A DNA stretch of 15,273 nucleotides from JBPEXY01 sp052031065 (GTDB taxonomy: Bacteria > Pseudomonadota > Gammaproteobacteria > Immundisolibacterales > Immundisolibacteraceae): contig JBPEXY010000210.1 in NCBI GenBank assembly GCA_052031065.1, positions 1 through 15,273 on the forward strand, in the 5' to 3' direction. Made by a program: the position numbers and the translations under genes. The notes beneath the pieces are model-generated. The model was not told the origin of the DNA, ran no database searches, and saw only the letters and a program-made list of their open reading frames with translations. Of the stretch, positions 14,335 to 15,273 are shown in pieces; the first letter of the stretch is position 1, and every line of letters begins with the position of its first letter.

Positions 14335-14403
14335 AATTTTGGGGATATCTCCGCAAGGCCAGAGTGTTGGCGGATCAAGCCGCTAGATGCTTAAACGACA
14401 AGC

Positions 14404-14820
14404 CTATTTCTGCGACTGTTTGAGCAGTTTTTCCGGGTTCTGCATGATGTAGACCGTGCCCTGAAAACTGCCGATCAGTGTTTGCTGGTCATCCTCCACC
14501 GTGATCCGATAGTGGCGAATGGAACGGCCGTGAGAAAGTTCTTCGCCCCGCGCCCATAAAGTACCCTCGCCGACGCCCTTCATGAAATTCATCTGCACGC
14601 TCACCGCGCTGCCGTAATCACCTCTACTGATGGCAGAGGCTGCCAGCGCAAAATCGGCCAGTGATAACAGCGCACCGCCATGCACGCGACCACCGCCATT
14701 GAGGTGAAATGGTTTGATTTCCATTTTCACCAGCGCGTTGCCGTCAGCGGCTTCTACCAGCTCAATGCCAAGATGTTTGGCATAGGCATCGCGGTTAAAA
14801 ATATCCAGGGCGGTAGTCAT
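14404..14820 (-). CDS. PaaI-like hotdog-fold thioesterase
   Basis: A 138-residue single hotdog domain of the PaaI/YdiI acyl-CoA thioesterase family, which hydrolyses acyl- or aryl-CoA to free CoA and acid. The motif FHLNGGGRVHGGALLSLADF (38-57) holds Asn41, His47 and the likely catalytic Asp56. SVQMNFMKG (74-82) is the usual central strand. AAAGGAG lies 6 nt before the ATG. The gene is divergent from a WYL-type regulator and convergent with the acyl-CoA operon. A task in recycling CoA from stalled intermediates is plausible but not shown. The substrate is unknown. Confidence 0.9.
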   Translation of the reverse strand: MTTALDIFNRDAYAKHLGIELVEAADGNALVKMEIKPFHLNGGGRVHGGALLSLADFALAASAISRGDYGSAVSVQMNFMKGVGEGTLWARGEELSHGRSIRHYRITVEDDQQTLIGSFQGTVYIMQNPEKLLKQSQK

Positions 14821-14850
14821 GGTTGCTCCTTTGGTCTGTGGTGGTACGTT

Positions 14851-14869
14851 GACCGGATTATCGCCGGTC
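14851..14869. repeat. Inverted repeat in the thioesterase/regulator divergent promoter region
   Basis: GACCGG (14851-14856) and CCGGTC (14864-14869) form a perfect 6-bp inverted repeat with a 7-nt spacer, 31 bp upstream of the thioesterase start. Its location suits an operator for the divergent regulator, but no evidence links them. Confidence 0.4.
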
Positions 14870-14954
14870 TGTCTGTTTGCGGGCAGGGAGTATTACACTG
14901 CGGTGGAAAAATCACATCGTAAGGGTTTGGGACTTTGGGGGTAGGTAATCAGCG

Positions 14955-15273
14955 ATGGATCGATTCGATCGCATATTTCGGTTGCATCAGTTGTTGGCCG
15001 GGCGACGTACTCCGGTCAGCGGCCGGGAGATTGAACAGCAGCTGGAATGCTCTCGCGCCACTCGTAACCGCTGCATAGAGGATATGCGCGATTATCTCGG
15101 TGCGCCGATTGTCTACGACCGTGAACAGGATGGTTATCGATACGACCCGCAAGCGGCTGCATGGGAGTTGCCGGGGCTCTGGTTGCAACCGGGAGAAATG
15201 CAGGCGTTGCTGCTGATGCAGCAGTTGATGCGCGAACTACAGCCGGGGCTGTTGGGGGAGCCTCTGGCACCGC
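14955..15273 (+). CDS. HTH-WYL (YafY/DeoR-like) transcriptional regulator, 3' end outside the window
   Basis: An open frame of 106 codons runs off the right edge. It starts MDRFDRIFRLHQLLAGRRTP and contains a winged helix-turn-helix (about 1-64: VSGREIEQQLECSRATRNRC as the HTH, then IVYDREQDGYRYD as the wing). A linker typical of WYL-domain regulators follows (LPGLWLQPGEMQALLLMQQL). The WYL ligand-binding domain should lie beyond the window. Upstream is only a weak purine-rich stretch (GGGGGTAGG). It is divergent from the thioesterase with 134 bp between starts, so it may control that gene. WYL regulators also occur in defence islands, but nothing else here indicates one. Confidence 0.85.
   Translation, partial: MDRFDRIFRLHQLLAGRRTPVSGREIEQQLECSRATRNRCIEDMRDYLGAPIVYDREQDGYRYDPQAAAWELPGLWLQPGEMQALLLMQQLMRELQPGLLGEPLAP

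Larger units (their letters stand above)
14092..14403. other. AT-rich gene-free stretch between converging genes
   Basis: These 312 bp lie between the 3' ends of MaoC and the thioesterase gene, so neither needs a promoter here. After the terminator comes a clearly AT-rich core (about 14170-14275) with no plausible reading frame, a 9-bp inverted repeat at 14247-14271 and a perfect DnaA box at 14326-14334. I cannot assign a function. A small RNA, a DNA-binding site or remnant sequence are all possible. Confidence 0.6.

Noticed and set aside
14170..14340. Chromosomal replication origin
   Set aside because: Only one perfect DnaA box and one degenerate copy are present. None of the usual origin neighbours (dnaA, dnaN, gidA, rpmH, parAB) is in the window.
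14404..15273. Defence island suggested by the WYL regulator
   Set aside because: The visible neighbours are metabolic (thioesterase, MaoC), and no nuclease, helicase, toxin or Cas-like gene is present.

Overview
The window looks like ordinary chromosomal DNA (roughly mid-50s % GC) from a free-living Gammaproteobacterium, probably a marine or environmental heterotroph. Three genes point there. An EpmC (YfcM)-type EF-P hydroxylase sits directly behind a DUF2333 membrane protein. An LpxL/HtrB-type acyltransferase indicates a Gram-negative envelope. A classic glnK-amt pair is also present. I see no phage, insertion sequence, integron, CRISPR array, tRNA or rRNA.

Layout. (1) 1-1196 is the 3' part of a DEDDh exonuclease/GIY-YIG repair protein, followed 17 bp later by an aldehyde dehydrogenase. 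(2) A bidirectional terminator at about 2743-2771 separates these from two minus-strand genes: a class I extradiol (BphC/HsaC-like) ring-cleavage dioxygenase and an LpxL-family acyltransferase. (3) 5090-6835 is glnK-amt on the plus strand, closed by a strong terminator. (4) 6988-8467 holds DUF2333 and epmC, the latter with no AUG codon at all. (5) 8531-9557 is a divergent stress/respiration pair, a universal stress protein and a small periplasmic cytochrome c. Between them lie a candidate FNR/ANR box and a candidate sigma-54 promoter. (6) 9602-14091 is a lipid or steroid-like acyl-CoA catabolic block. A divergent SDR without the usual catalytic residues faces an operon of DUF35 zinc-ribbon/OB protein, thiolase-fold protein lacking both cysteines, 17beta-HSD4-type SDR and MaoC hydratase 2. 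(7) 14092-14403 is an AT-rich stretch with no gene, lying between converging genes. (8) 14404 to the end is a PaaI-like hotdog thioesterase divergent from a WYL-type regulator that runs off the window.

How the genes may work together. The block at 9.6-14.1 kb amounts to a taken-apart version of the peroxisomal beta-oxidation set for branched or sterol side chains: (3R)-hydroxyacyl-CoA dehydrogenase and hydratase 2 (the two halves of MFE-2), an SCP2-type thiolase with a DUF35 partner, and a PECR/DECR-like reductase. With the extradiol dioxygenase and aldehyde dehydrogenase about 7 kb away, a diet of steroids, aromatic side chains or other bulky acyl-CoAs is plausible; the actual substrate is an inference. 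The points most worth following up are the cysteine-less thiolase with its DUF35 partner, the SDR with all three catalytic positions replaced, the acyltransferase with a broken HX4E motif, the forced non-AUG start of epmC, and the FNR/sigma-54 promoter architecture between usp and the cytochrome gene.
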